The notes below the pieces were generated by a model that saw only the letters and a list, made by a program, of their open reading frames with translations, did no database searches and was not told where the DNA came from. From Tidjanibacter sp. (GTDB taxonomy: Bacteria; Bacteroidota; Bacteroidia; Bacteroidales; Rikenellaceae), in the NCBI GenBank assembly GCA_017396085.1, contig JAFQNC010000012.1:1-64000 (forward strand): a DNA stretch of 64,000 bases, given 5' to 3'. The translations under genes were made by a program, and so were the position numbers. This document shows, piece after piece, positions 7,485 through 16,125 of this stretch (the first letter of the stretch is position 1; each line of letters opens with the position of its first letter).

Positions 7485-8987
7485 CTACCTACAATCCCAC
7501 TTGGGGTGGGCAGGGTCGGGAGCGGAGAGGGCCTCGGAGAGCGATAGTCCCAAGGCCGTTGCCACACCCTCGCCGTAGGTGGGGTCGGCACGGTGGCAGT
7601 TGCGGATGTGGCGTTGCTTGATGAACACCTCCGCATCGCCCATAGCGCGGGCGGTATTCTCACAAGTGGCTCGTTGGTCTTCGGCCGACATCAGTCGCCA
7701 CAGTTTTCCCGGTTGCGTATAGTAGTCGCTATCCAGTTCTCGTTCATCGTAGTTGTAGACCTCGCCCACAACCGCCAAAGGTGGCTCCTTCAGCGTGGGT
7801 TGGTCTTGCCACTCGCCATAGCTGTTCGGCTCATAGGAAATCGTGCGCCCTGCGTTATCGTCTGTCCGCATCTGCCCATCGCGGTGGTAGGAGTGATATG
7901 GGCAACGAGGCTTGTTGATGGGTATCAGGTGGTGATTTACGCCCAAGCGGTAGCGTTGTGCATCGCCATAGGAAAAGAGTCGCCCTTGCAACATCTTATC
8001 GGGCGAAAAGCCTATGCCGTCAATGATGTTCATCGGATTGAAAGCAGCCTGTTCGGTCTCGGCAAAGAAGTTTTCGGGGTTGCGGTTAAGTTCCAGAATA
8101 CCGACATCACGCAGCGGGAAATCGCCGTGATACCACACCTTCGTAAGGTCAAACGGGTTGATGTGATACTTGCGAGCCTCCTCCTCGCTCATAAGTTGCA
8201 CCTGCATCAGCCAGCGTGGGTAGTCGCCCCGCTCAATGGCATCAAAGAGGTCGCGCTGGTGCGACTCCCTATCCTTTGCAATCACAGCCTCGGCCTCTGC
8301 ATCAGTCAAGTTCCTGATACCCTGCAATGTGCGCAGGTGGAATTTAACCCACGTGCGGCGATTGTCGGCACTGATAAAACTATAGGTGTGGCTGCCAAAG
8401 CCGTGCATATGGCGGAATGAGAGTGGTATACCTCGTGGCGACATTGTAATTGTAACCTGATGCAATGCCTCAGGCAGAAGGGTCCAAAAGTCCCAATTAC
8501 TATTTGCCGAGCGCATACCTGTGCGGGGGTCGCGCTTGATGGCGTGGTTGAGGTCGGGGAATTTCAGCGGGTCGCGCAGAAAGAATACGGGGGTGTTGTT
8601 GCCCACAAGGTCCCAATTGCCCGTATCGGTGTAGAACTTCATCGCAAAGCCACGAATATCTCGCTCGGCATCGGCAGCACCACGCTCGCCCGCAACGGTC
8701 GAAAAACGCACAAAACAGTCGGTCTTCTTGCCCACCTCGGCAAAAATGGAGGCTCTGGTGTAGGCAGTAATGTCGTGCGTAACGGTGAATGTGCCGTAGG
8801 CTCCCGAGCCTTTGGCGTGCATACGCCTTTCGGGGATTACCTCTCGGTCGAAGTGTGCGAGTTTCTCCGTAAACCAAGGGTCCTGCAATGTTACGGGGCC
8901 ACGTACCCCTGCGGTCTGAATGTTCTGATTGTCGGCAACGGGGCGGCCATTCTCAGCTGTCAGTTGTTTTTTATCGTTCTGTTTCAT
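7485..8987 (-). CDS. katA: Catalase (heme, clade 3 type)
   Basis: Monofunctional heme catalase, 500 residues counted from ATG 8987 ([21 protein letters not shown]), the usual N-terminus. A longer in-frame extension of 16 residues is not conserved-looking. The distal His57 lies in [12 protein letters not shown], the active-site Asn in [12 protein letters not shown], and the heme-ligand Tyr in [14 protein letters not shown]. The length suits small-subunit catalases. It degrades hydrogen peroxide in the cytoplasm. With PerR and rubrerythrin a few kilobases away it forms part of an oxidative-stress neighbourhood. No consensus promoter is obvious upstream. The gene is complete. Confidence 0.95.
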   Translation of the reverse strand: MKQNDKKQLTAENGRPVADNQNIQTAGVRGPVTLQDPWFTEKLAHFDREVIPERRMHAKGSGAYGTFTVTHDITAYTRASIFAEVGKKTDCFVRFSTVAGERGAADAERDIRGFAMKFYTDTGNWDLVGNNTPVFFLRDPLKFPDLNHAIKRDPRTGMRSANSNWDFWTLLPEALHQVTITMSPRGIPLSFRHMHGFGSHTYSFISADNRRTWVKFHLRTLQGIRNLTDAEAEAVIAKDRESHQRDLFDAIERGDYPRWLMQVQLMSEEEARKYHINPFDLTKVWYHGDFPLRDVGILELNRNPENFFAETEQAAFNPMNIIDGIGFSPDKMLQGRLFSYGDAQRYRLGVNHHLIPINKPRCPYHSYHRDGQMRTDDNAGRTISYEPNSYGEWQDQPTLKEPPLAVVGEVYNYDERELDSDYYTQPGKLWRLMSAEDQRATCENTARAMGDAEVFIKQRHIRNCHRADPTYGEGVATALGLSLSEALSAPDPAHPKWDCR

Positions 8988-9081
8988 AGTGGGAATTTGT
9001 AAGTATCTGTGATTTAATTCCCAAAATTGTGCCACAAAACAGAATGTGGGGCTTCGTAATGCTCAATCAATCTATGGATAC

Positions 9082-9120
9082 AAAAAAGCCTGCCCAATCA
9101 TTCGCAGGTTTGGCAGGCTT
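9082..9120 (-). terminator. Terminator of the HD-Hsp90 gene
   Basis: AAGCCTGCC (9086-9094) pairs with GGCAGGCTT (9112-9120). On the minus strand the stem is followed by six T residues. It lies 24 nt past the stop of the HD/ATPase gene. Confidence 0.85.
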
Positions 9121-9143
9121 CTTAGAGTCTATAGGCTAAATGG

Positions 9144-12026
9144 TTAATCATCTCCATTTACCCTATCCACTATAGGTTGATACTCAGTCCTAAATCTCTC
9201 AAATGCTGCACGAATCTCCTGCTTGGTGGTTGCCTCATCGTAGCGATGTTCATACACGTAATCCACCACAATGTCATCGACACGATATACCAATTTTTTA
9301 TATGCAATGAAGACCGAATATTCATCTACGGCCGACTTAACATAAGGGCAAAGCATTATAGGATACACACAGCCAAAATCTCTAAAAGTCCAATCATTGT
9401 TTCGCTCCTTAATTCTCAACTTCTCATAGTCCGATACACAAGGCATATATCCCCTTGCATAAGCTCCCCTACTCAAAAAAACCTTAAACCAACGCTCCTT
9501 TGCGGCAACCGTATTTTCGATTAAGTCGCCGACATAATCTTTCGAGAGCACTATGCACTCCGCCGTATACGAAATGTGAGGGAACTGGGTGTGAAGAATA
9601 CCACGAAGGAAACGCGATACTTCGACATCCATCCTGCCACTATTGTGATTGGTTGTGAATGACGCTTTTTTCTTCGTTTTACCAAAGAATTGGAGCTCTT
9701 CCCTACTGCCGACATTCACACACTCCACTCGATAATAGTTCAATAATTTGCGAATTGTACAGGCTGTTTCCTTTCCCTTATCATTCACACCATATATCTT
9801 AATACGCTGCCAATCAGTGGGAAAAAACTGCTTGATTTCTTGGTGGTAATATTCAATAAACTCTCTATTACTTTCAAGGAAAGCGGCTGCCAATGGGCGA
9901 ATTTCGGTTGAGGGGTATTTAATCTCTTTGTCAAATTTTTCATACCCATCTATCAAGTAACGGCACACAGCCTTGCGCACATTCTCACTCACAGAATCTC
10001 GTGCCTCCATACGCACGTCATTTCTACTCAATTCAAGCAAATCTTTCGCATCTCCTTTGAGTATGTTTACACTGAAATTCAAGAGTTCTATGTCCGTCTT
10101 GAACTTCTCCACGTATTGATTTCTGTAATACAAGGCAGTCCTATGGTATTTTGAGCCAAGTGTAACCTGAATCCCCGTCTCTTTGTCATAATACTCATAA
10201 CTTTGAGGAGTGTTTGTACCATAAGAAATGTGCTCCCCATCCTTGTACAATTCAACATCAACGCGAGAAAGTTCCTTAAACTTTTCTATTTCATCCACAA
10301 GTTTCGCAGCCTCAATATCCAACGATTGGTCGCGTGCAAAGTCATAGGTGCATATTGTTTCAAGCGAGGCTCGCTCTCCTGAGTGCACAGTCCACCCCGA
10401 ATGACGGTGGAAGAGTATATCACATTCTATGACCGTACCGAAAGGAATCGTATTATCTTTATACGTTCTTTTCAAAATATTGCCTTTCTCCGGACCGGCC
10501 GGATTATACAATTCCAGTTCAACGGTGTGTTCTGCACCCAACTTACGAGTCCTCATATTCACCTTGTCAGTGATGAGGAATATGCTCTGAAAACCGATAC
10601 CAAAGGTACCGGAAGGCTTCATCCAAGCCGGCATCTGCTCGACAATTTTATTCTTCTGCTCGTTTTGGTCGGAACTACCTGTTTTGGACAAAAATATCAT
10701 CTCTTCCGGAGCCATTCCGATACCTTCGTCAGTTATTCGCAAATGCCACTGCACATTTTCATCTCCAACACTATGCTTGTCGAGTTCAACCTTTATTTTG
10801 CGTTTACGACACTCATCCCAAAACTTATTCATATCAGTAATGGAAGGAGTTTCCACAAAAGTTCTCAGATAGATGGCATCCACCGAATTTTGCAACAACT
10901 CGCGAATACATTGGCTGGCATCATTATAGAGTCCTGCTCCTTGTAACAGCCTAATAGCCTTGGTGTTGTCTATATCAAAACGCAAACGGTTCTTTCCGCT
11001 TATATCATCCCATCCTTTTAATTTTACAATAAGTTGGCCTACGGAAGGAAGAGAACCAAAATCGACCGATGGCGCGATTTTATACCAATTTCTTGTCTGA
11101 AATGCGAGCTCTTCATCAATCATTTTAAACCACCCATTCAAGAGTTCGGCGACTTTGTATTCAGAGCACTCTGCCGTTATTTCCACGACCTTGCGGTCAA
11201 TGTTCAGATGTGTAATATCGTGATTTGTTTGGTTGTAGGCTTGTGAATCACAAGGTATACTCGGCAGGGTGCTTAACAACACAGCTGACACGCGATTGGT
11301 GTCAATGTCAAGCAGGTCGCCCAAACGAAGCATACACGCGACAAATAATGGGTGGCATTTCTCCGTACCACAACCCGAATTCTCCTCAACGGGAAGCGAC
11401 AACAATTGTTCTTGGCTTTGGGTATGAGCGTGGCATATTCTACCCAACAATTTAATAATTCTTTCCGGAATCGGATTGCCCGGCAGGTGTAGGGATGATG
11501 CGTTATTTACGTAGGTATTTGAACGCTCTGCGTGACTATTGCGAACAAAATCCGCTATGAGAAATTTCTGAGAATCAATATTTTCTGCTGTTATCTCACA
11601 ATTACGATAAAAAAGCCTGCCATCTTTGACCTCAAAACACTTTGCATACTCATACATTGGAGAGTTTGTGTCCTTCTGCTTTGCCACAACATATTCCACA
11701 AATTTGGAACCATCTTTCAGATACTCCACCTTGTCTTCTTTGGTTACAACCATACCCAAATCGTGATAATAAGCTGCGGTCAGAAGCAACCACAAGTCCA
11801 CCACTGACAATTTACTGATAACATCGCGTCCCATTATCAGTTCTATGTTATTTAGGATAGTTTGGGAGTGAGTCGCATCGTGCAAACTATAGTGAGGAAA
11901 AAAATGCGATATGGTGTTCAAAATCTGCGGGACATAATCCTTGGCAAGTTCCCATTGTTGTACATATTTCTTTGCTTCGTTAATGGTGGCTGCCTTTTCA
12001 CAGAGAGTCTGTTCGATATAGCTCAT
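9144..12026 (-). CDS. HD-domain / Hsp90-like (GHKL) ATPase fusion protein
   Basis: 960 residues, started at ATG 12026 (MSYIEQTLCE); the upstream in-frame start is only a TTG. The N-terminal half is an HD-type metal phosphohydrolase-like domain (about 40-250), with His/Asp at HYSLHDATH (45-53), AYYHDLG (86-91) and RLGDLLDID (234-242). A GHKL ATPase follows (about 340-600): N-box RELLQNSVDA (375-384), G1 DEGIGM (433-438) and G2 GTFGIGFQS (473-481), in the Hsp90/MORC style. The last 350 residues have no domain I know. It is not HtpG, which lacks an HD domain. Composition is visibly more AT-rich than katA, suggesting acquisition. It is monocistronic with its own terminator. Similar HD plus Hsp90-like ATPase proteins have been proposed as conflict effectors; that role is inference here. 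Confidence 0.8.
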   Translation of the reverse strand: MSYIEQTLCEKAATINEAKKYVQQWELAKDYVPQILNTISHFFPHYSLHDATHSQTILNNIELIMGRDVISKLSVVDLWLLLTAAYYHDLGMVVTKEDKVEYLKDGSKFVEYVVAKQKDTNSPMYEYAKCFEVKDGRLFYRNCEITAENIDSQKFLIADFVRNSHAERSNTYVNNASSLHLPGNPIPERIIKLLGRICHAHTQSQEQLLSLPVEENSGCGTEKCHPLFVACMLRLGDLLDIDTNRVSAVLLSTLPSIPCDSQAYNQTNHDITHLNIDRKVVEITAECSEYKVAELLNGWFKMIDEELAFQTRNWYKIAPSVDFGSLPSVGQLIVKLKGWDDISGKNRLRFDIDNTKAIRLLQGAGLYNDASQCIRELLQNSVDAIYLRTFVETPSITDMNKFWDECRKRKIKVELDKHSVGDENVQWHLRITDEGIGMAPEEMIFLSKTGSSDQNEQKNKIVEQMPAWMKPSGTFGIGFQSIFLITDKVNMRTRKLGAEHTVELELYNPAGPEKGNILKRTYKDNTIPFGTVIECDILFHRHSGWTVHSGERASLETICTYDFARDQSLDIEAAKLVDEIEKFKELSRVDVELYKDGEHISYGTNTPQSYEYYDKETGIQVTLGSKYHRTALYYRNQYVEKFKTDIELLNFSVNILKGDAKDLLELSRNDVRMEARDSVSENVRKAVCRYLIDGYEKFDKEIKYPSTEIRPLAAAFLESNREFIEYYHQEIKQFFPTDWQRIKIYGVNDKGKETACTIRKLLNYYRVECVNVGSREELQFFGKTKKKASFTTNHNSGRMDVEVSRFLRGILHTQFPHISYTAECIVLSKDYVGDLIENTVAAKERWFKVFLSRGAYARGYMPCVSDYEKLRIKERNNDWTFRDFGCVYPIMLCPYVKSAVDEYSVFIAYKKLVYRVDDIVVDYVYEHRYDEATTKQEIRAAFERFRTEYQPIVDRVNGDD

Positions 12027-12059
12027 AGGACTTTGTATTAAATGGATTGGTAGATACAA

Positions 12060-12067
12060 CAAATTTA
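12060..12067 (-). promoter_or_regulatory. -7 element of the HD-Hsp90 gene
   Basis: The minus strand reads TAAATTTG at 12060-12067, 33 nt upstream of the start. Only a weak TTG lies at a -33-like position (12091-12093). Confidence 0.4.
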
Positions 12068-12151
12068 GTAAAAATATACCTATTCCTATTCAATTTTAGA
12101 GTTTTTTTTCACATCTTTGTAAGTATAAAGTGCTGAAAATGCAGACTGCGA

Positions 12152-12814
12152 ATGAAACGATTACTGATTATCGGCCTATTGTTTATGGTTGCTTGCGGTG
12201 GGAGCACAAAGTCCACCAACAGGCTGCTTGCCGAGGTTAGGGAGGCCGACCAAGGCATACGGCACCAAATGGCAGCACTGACCAAAGCCGTTACCGTGGA
12301 AGGGCACACCGAACTCATTGATTCGCTCATCCTCACAAGTGAGCAGGTGGAGCGCATCGACACCCGAAACGTGGTCATCGTGGACAGTCTGCTACAAGGC
12401 GGACTCCCCAAGGGGCTCTCCACCGAGTCCTATGAAACCATTTGGCTCGTGATTGACCACGCACCACTACAAATGCAACAAAAGCACCTTCCGCTCATTG
12501 AGCAGATGGCCGCACAAGGTCTTATCGCTCAGAGCGACTATGCCACCCTCTTTGACCGCATAGCAATGGGCCAACACAAGCCACAACGATATGGTAGTCA
12601 GGCCGTTCAGTTCGGCACAGACGAGAAGCAACACCTCTATTTGTGGCCGGTGGAGTGCGTGCAAAAATTAGACTCTTTGCGCACAGCAGTTGGGATGTCG
12701 CCCATTGACGAATATCTCCTGCTATTGACCGAAGCAACAGGCATTGAGGCTCAATTTGACCCTGCAATCACGGTGGAGGAAATGGAGCATTTGCGGGGCA
12801 AAGGGCAGCAGTAG
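12152..12814 (+). CDS. DUF6624-like lipoprotein
   Basis: 220 residues with a lipoprotein signal (MKRLLIIGLLFMVAC). The C-terminal half contains the pattern TIWLVIDHAP...YATLFDRIAMGQHKPQRYGSQ, which I recognise from the DUF6624 family of bacterial secreted or lipoproteins with no assigned function. The N-terminal part (LLAEVREADQGIR) fits the same family. It starts the plus-strand string of small envelope genes up to 14792. A weak CATCTTTG box lies at 12112-12119. The stop is followed by a gap holding the hydrolase remnant. Confidence 0.7.
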   Translation: MKRLLIIGLLFMVACGGSTKSTNRLLAEVREADQGIRHQMAALTKAVTVEGHTELIDSLILTSEQVERIDTRNVVIVDSLLQGGLPKGLSTESYETIWLVIDHAPLQMQQKHLPLIEQMAAQGLIAQSDYATLFDRIAMGQHKPQRYGSQAVQFGTDEKQHLYLWPVECVQKLDSLRTAVGMSPIDEYLLLLTEATGIEAQFDPAITVEEMEHLRGKGQQ

Positions 12815-12838
12815 GACCATCAACCCAATCAGCGCAAT

Positions 12839-12973
12839 ATGAACTTTCGGACTTTTGGCAAGCAGGAGGCTCCGGTGGTGGTGTTCTCAAAGATGAACCA
12901 CGGGGAACTCCTCATTGACCATCCCGAAGAGGTGGCCCAAAGAATCATTGCAATTTGTAATGCGGAATGGTAG
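12839..12973 (+). pseudogene. Internally deleted alpha/beta-hydrolase remnant
   Basis: A 44-codon reading frame starts MNFRTFGKQEAPVVVF, which looks like the first strand of a small alpha/beta hydrolase (the usual next residues would be a loop such as HGGG). It then jumps straight to NHGELLIDHPEEVAQRIIAI, which looks like the catalytic-His loop and last helix of the same fold. The oxyanion loop, nucleophile elbow and acid are missing. The simplest reading is an in-frame deletion of about 150-200 codons from an intact hydrolase gene. It may still be translated. The call rests on two short motifs. Confidence 0.45.
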
Positions 12974-13012
12974 CCAACAAGAAAAACTCGTTTTCCAACA
13001 TAACAATAGACT

Positions 13013-13510
13013 ATGAATAAAACGTATCGTCAGTACATCGGAATTGTGGTTGCAGTGTTGCTTTACTACATCATCCACGAAGGTGCCCATCTTGTGGTTG
13101 CCCTATCACAAGGGGTATTCAAGCAGATAAACCTGATTGGGTTAGGTGTGCAGATTGACGTGTGGGCCGACCGAATGAGCGATTGGCAGATGGGCATTTT
13201 CTGCCTTGCAGGCCCCGTGGCCACTTTGTTGGCCGGTTGGTTGATGGTGGCCTTTGTGCGCCAAATTTGCCACTGCAAATCGAGCGTAGTGCGTGCTTGT
13301 GGGTGGTACACATCGCTCACTCTGCTTATGCTTGACCCCATCTACTTGAGCATCTTCTATCGCTGGGTGGGAGGTGGAGATATGAATGGTATCGCCCTGC
13401 TGTGGCCCACAGGGGTGGTGTCAGCAGCGGCAATCGTGGTGGGTATAATCAACTTGCTGCTCATCTGGAAGATACTCTATCCAACATACACCAAATCGTT
13501 TGCAAAATAA
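13013..13510 (+). CDS. Small M50-like membrane metalloprotease
   Basis: 165 residues with about four hydrophobic segments. The motif HEGAH (in YYIIHEGAHLVVAL, first membrane helix) matches the zinc-binding HExxH of site-2 proteases. LDPIYL in a later helix matches the N/LDP-type third-ligand motif of family M50. It is about half the length of standard RseP-type enzymes and has no PDZ domain, so it is either a minimal M50-like protease or an inactive relative. It is followed 6 nt later by the methyltransferase gene, so the two are probably co-expressed. Substrate unknown. Confidence 0.6.
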   Translation: MNKTYRQYIGIVVAVLLYYIIHEGAHLVVALSQGVFKQINLIGLGVQIDVWADRMSDWQMGIFCLAGPVATLLAGWLMVAFVRQICHCKSSVVRACGWYTSLTLLMLDPIYLSIFYRWVGGGDMNGIALLWPTGVVSAAAIVVGIINLLLIWKILYPTYTKSFAK

Positions 13511-13516
13511 ACTATT

Positions 13517-14188
13517 ATGAAAGAAAATCTGACCATTCAGGCTTTGGCCAAGTTCTCCCTTGGGGTGCTCCTCGTGTGGGTGCTGATATTCCTCCCTGCG
13601 GGCACGCTCTCCTACTGGCAGGGGTGGCTACTGATGCTGATTTTGTTTGTTCCGATGCTTGTGGCCGGCTTTGTGATGTTAGCCAAGAGCCCCTCGCTGT
13701 TGCAGAAGCGGCTCAATGCCAAGGAGCAGCAAGGCGAACAAAAGACCGTGGTGAGGCTCAGTGGAGTGCTGTTCGTGGCGGCCTTTGTGGTTGCGGGACT
13801 CAATCGGAGGTTTCAATGGTGCGAGTTGCCCGATTGGTGTGTGTGGACAGCGGCGGGTGTGTTCCTCTGTTCCTACCTTATGTATGCCGAGGTGTTGCGT
13901 GAGAATGCCTACCTCTCGCGCACCATTGAGGTGCAGGAGGGCCAAAAGGTCATCGACACGGGGCTCTACGGCATCGTGCGCCACCCGATGTACACCGCCA
14001 CAACCATACTCTTTCTCTCTATGCCATTGGTGTTGGGTTCGTTGTGGGCCTTCCTCATTATGTTACTCTATATCCCACTGATTGTCAAGAGGATAAAAAA
14101 CGAGGAGAAGGTGCTGACCAAGGGTTTGGAAGGCTATGGGGAGTACAAGCAGAAGGTAAAATACAGACTCATTCCCTTTGTGTGGTAA
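13517..14188 (+). CDS. ICMT/PEMT-like membrane methyltransferase
   Basis: 223 residues with about five or six hydrophobic segments. The C-terminal signature YGIVRHPMYTA...RIKNEEKVLTKGLEGYGEYKQKVKYRLIP is that of the isoprenylcysteine carboxyl methyltransferase / phospholipid methyltransferase superfamily, where RHPxY and the EE pair contribute to S-adenosylmethionine binding. Bacterial members methylate lipids, isoprenoids or unknown substrates. The gene lies 6 nt after the M50-like gene and 7 nt before the YdeI-family gene. The superfamily is certain, the substrate is not. Confidence 0.8.
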   Translation: MKENLTIQALAKFSLGVLLVWVLIFLPAGTLSYWQGWLLMLILFVPMLVAGFVMLAKSPSLLQKRLNAKEQQGEQKTVVRLSGVLFVAAFVVAGLNRRFQWCELPDWCVWTAAGVFLCSYLMYAEVLRENAYLSRTIEVQEGQKVIDTGLYGIVRHPMYTATTILFLSMPLVLGSLWAFLIMLLYIPLIVKRIKNEEKVLTKGLEGYGEYKQKVKYRLIPFVW

Positions 14189-14195
14189 CGCAGTT

Positions 14196-14792
14196 ATGTC
14201 GGATAGTCGCCCAATAGCATATTGCACCAACCGCCAAGAGTGGCGGCAGTGGCTTGTGGCCAACTTTGAGAGCGCAAGAGAGGTGTGGTTTGTTTTTCCC
14301 ACCAAGGCTTCGGGCGAGGTGGGTGTGGCCTACAACGATGCGGTGGAGGAGGCGCTCTGCTTTGGGTGGATTGACGGCGTGGCGGGCACACTCGACCCAC
14401 TGCACCAGCTGAGGCGTTTCACCCCAAGGCGTAAGGGTAGCCCCTATTCAAGGCCCAACATTGAGCGGCTCATTTGGCTCAACGAGCAGGGACTACTCCA
14501 CCCTTCGGTGCGCACCTCGGTGGCCGACCTCATCACCCTGCCGTTTCAATTCCCTGCCGACATCATCGCCACGCTGCAACAGGACCAGAAGGTGTGGGAG
14601 CACTATTGCGCCTTCTCGGAGCCCTACAAGCGAATTCGTGTGGCCTACATTGATGCGGCCCGCAAAAGGCCGGAAGAGTTCAAACGCCGACTGGATAATT
14701 TCCTCGCCAAAACTCGCCAAAACAGACTTATCGTTGGCTATGGAGGCATTGAGAAATACTATTCCACTGCCCACAACACGCCCAATAAATAG
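14196..14792 (+). CDS. YdeI/OmpD-associated family protein
   Basis: 198 residues from ATG 14196. A TTG six codons upstream would overlap the previous stop and is less likely. Motifs EVWFVFPTKASG, ALCFGWIDG and RRFTPRRKGSPYSRPNIERL are the N-terminal signature of the YdeI/OmpD-associated family (bacteriocin-protection or stress-linked proteins in other bacteria). The C-terminal part has the usual ARKRPEEFKRRLDNFLAKTRQN region. Role uncertain; cytoplasmic. It is the last gene of the 12152-14792 string. Confidence 0.8.
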   Translation: MSDSRPIAYCTNRQEWRQWLVANFESAREVWFVFPTKASGEVGVAYNDAVEEALCFGWIDGVAGTLDPLHQLRRFTPRRKGSPYSRPNIERLIWLNEQGLLHPSVRTSVADLITLPFQFPADIIATLQQDQKVWEHYCAFSEPYKRIRVAYIDAARKRPEEFKRRLDNFLAKTRQNRLIVGYGGIEKYYSTAHNTPNK

Positions 14793-14863
14793 TTGTGCCA
14801 CACCCACTTACACTCTGCACCCAACAATGATGCGATTTTTCTTGCAAAAAAGTGCACAAAAAA

Positions 14864-14894
14864 TTTGCAGTTTACCGAAAAGTGAGTATTTTTG
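14864..14894 (+). promoter_or_regulatory. Promoter of perR
   Basis: TTTG (14864-14867) and TATTTTTG (14887-14894) are separated by 19 bp, a consensus Bacteroidetes promoter 67 nt upstream of the start codon. Confidence 0.75.
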
Positions 14895-14919
14895 TAATGA
14901 TTTCAAAAACGAAACGACT

Positions 14920-14934
14920 ATAAAATAATTATAA
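14920..14934 (+). promoter_or_regulatory. PerR-box-like operator
   Basis: The 15-bp segment matches the Bacillus PerR consensus TTATAATnATTATAA at 12 of 14 defined positions, with a perfect right half (14928-14934). It lies about 20-30 nt downstream of the predicted transcription start, so binding would block elongation and give autorepression. Confidence 0.55.
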
Positions 14935-14961
14935 ATAGGTAAAACCACACACTCACAGGTT

Positions 14962-15378
14962 ATGATTGTAGCAAGAGAGTATCTTCAGAGTTTCGGCATC
15001 AGGCCTTCGGTGCAGCGCGTGGCGGTGATGCACTATCTGCTCACACACCGCACCCACCCCACCGTTGACGAGATTTACAGCGAGTTGGTCAATGAGATTC
15101 CAACTCTTTCGCGCACAACCGTCTACAACACCCTGCACCTGCTCTATGAGCACGGAGCCATCTTGGCACTCTGCATTGACGGAGTGAACACCCACTTTGA
15201 CGGCTACACTTCGCCCCACGCCCACTTTATGTGTTCGCAGTGTGGCAAAATCTACGATGTAGACCTTGACGATGTGGCCTTTGTGGAGCGCAACACCCCC
15301 AAGAACGCCTCCATAGTTACCGATGCGCAACTCTACTACAAGGGTGTGTGCGCCACTTGTGCCAACAAAAGCAACTAA
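14962..15378 (+). CDS. perR: Fur-family peroxide regulator (PerR-like)
   Basis: 138 residues. The winged-helix DNA-binding domain (about 1-80: RPSVQRVAVMHYLLTHRTHPTVDEIY, LSRTTVYNTLHLLYEHG) is followed by a dimerisation domain. The latter has His and Asp metal ligands (HFDGYTSPHAHFMC) and two CxxC pairs (CSQC, CATC) for structural zinc. It lies directly upstream of reverse rubrerythrin, the classic PerR target. A PerR-box-like palindrome in its leader suggests autoregulation. Peroxide sensing rather than iron sensing is inferred from this context. Confidence 0.85.
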   Translation: MIVAREYLQSFGIRPSVQRVAVMHYLLTHRTHPTVDEIYSELVNEIPTLSRTTVYNTLHLLYEHGAILALCIDGVNTHFDGYTSPHAHFMCSQCGKIYDVDLDDVAFVERNTPKNASIVTDAQLYYKGVCATCANKSN

Positions 15379-15426
15379 CAGAAAATCAAACAATAAACAA
15401 ATTAAACACAAAACACACATTTAGCT

Positions 15427-15975
15427 ATGAAAAAATTCCGTTGTACCGTATGCGGCTACATCCACGAGGGCGATGCCGCACCCGAGAAATGCCCCCTTTG
15501 CAAAGTAGGTCCCGAGAAATTCGTAGAGGTAGTTGAGAGCGATGAGGCTCTTCAGTTTGCCGATGAGCACACTTTGGGTGTTGCCAAAGGTTGCCCCGAG
15601 GAGATTTGGAAGGGCTTGCAGGAGCACTTTATGGGCGAGTGTACCGAGGTGGGTATGTACCTTGCAATGTCGCGTCAGGCCGACCGCGAGGGCTATCCCG
15701 AGATTGCCGAGGCCTTCAAGCGTTATGCTTGGGAGGAGGCAGAGCACGCAGCCAAATTTGCCGAGTTGATTGGCGAGGTTGTTTGGGACACCAAGACCAA
15801 TGTCTACAAACGTATGATGGCCGAGCACGGTGCTTGCGATGGCAAGAAACACATTGCAACGCTCGCCAAGCAGAACAACCTTGACGCCATTCACGACACC
15901 GTTCACGAGATGGCCAAAGACGAGGCTCGCCACGGCAAGGGCTTCGAGGGCCTCTACAACCGCTATTTCAAATAG
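15427..15975 (+). CDS. Reverse rubrerythrin (N-terminal rubredoxin)
   Basis: 182 residues. The order of domains is inverted relative to classical rubrerythrin. A rubredoxin-like iron site comes first ([20 protein letters not shown], residues about 5-24). Then comes a four-helix diiron domain with two EExxH-type motifs ([10 protein letters not shown] and DEARHGKGF). Reverse rubrerythrins of anaerobes reduce hydrogen peroxide and oxygen with NAD(P)H-derived electrons. It lies 48 nt after perR, likely the same operon, and ends in a strong terminator. Confidence 0.92.
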   Translation: MKKFRCTVCGYIHEGDAAPEKCPLCKVGPEKFVEVVESDEALQFADEHTLGVAKGCPEEIWKGLQEHFMGECTEVGMYLAMSRQADREGYPEIAEAFKRYAWEEAEHAAKFAELIGEVVWDTKTNVYKRMMAEHGACDGKKHIATLAKQNNLDAIHDTVHEMAKDEARHGKGFEGLYNRYFK

Positions 15976-16019
15976 CAAGTTGAACGAGTAACACACAAGG
16001 ATATACACCCAAACGCAAA

Positions 16020-16058
16020 CAAGGCTCGGAGAGAATTCTCCGAGCCTTGTTGTTTTTG
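16020..16058 (+). terminator. Terminator of perR-rubrerythrin
   Basis: A perfect stem (16020-16032 with 16037-16049) and 4-nt loop are followed by TGTTTTTG. This marks the end of the oxidative-stress operon. Confidence 0.9.
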
Positions 16059-16125
16059 TGAGCATTGCCACACACTTGGGGACCACACACTCCCAAACGT
16101 GCGACACCCACCGCCCTGTGGTGGG

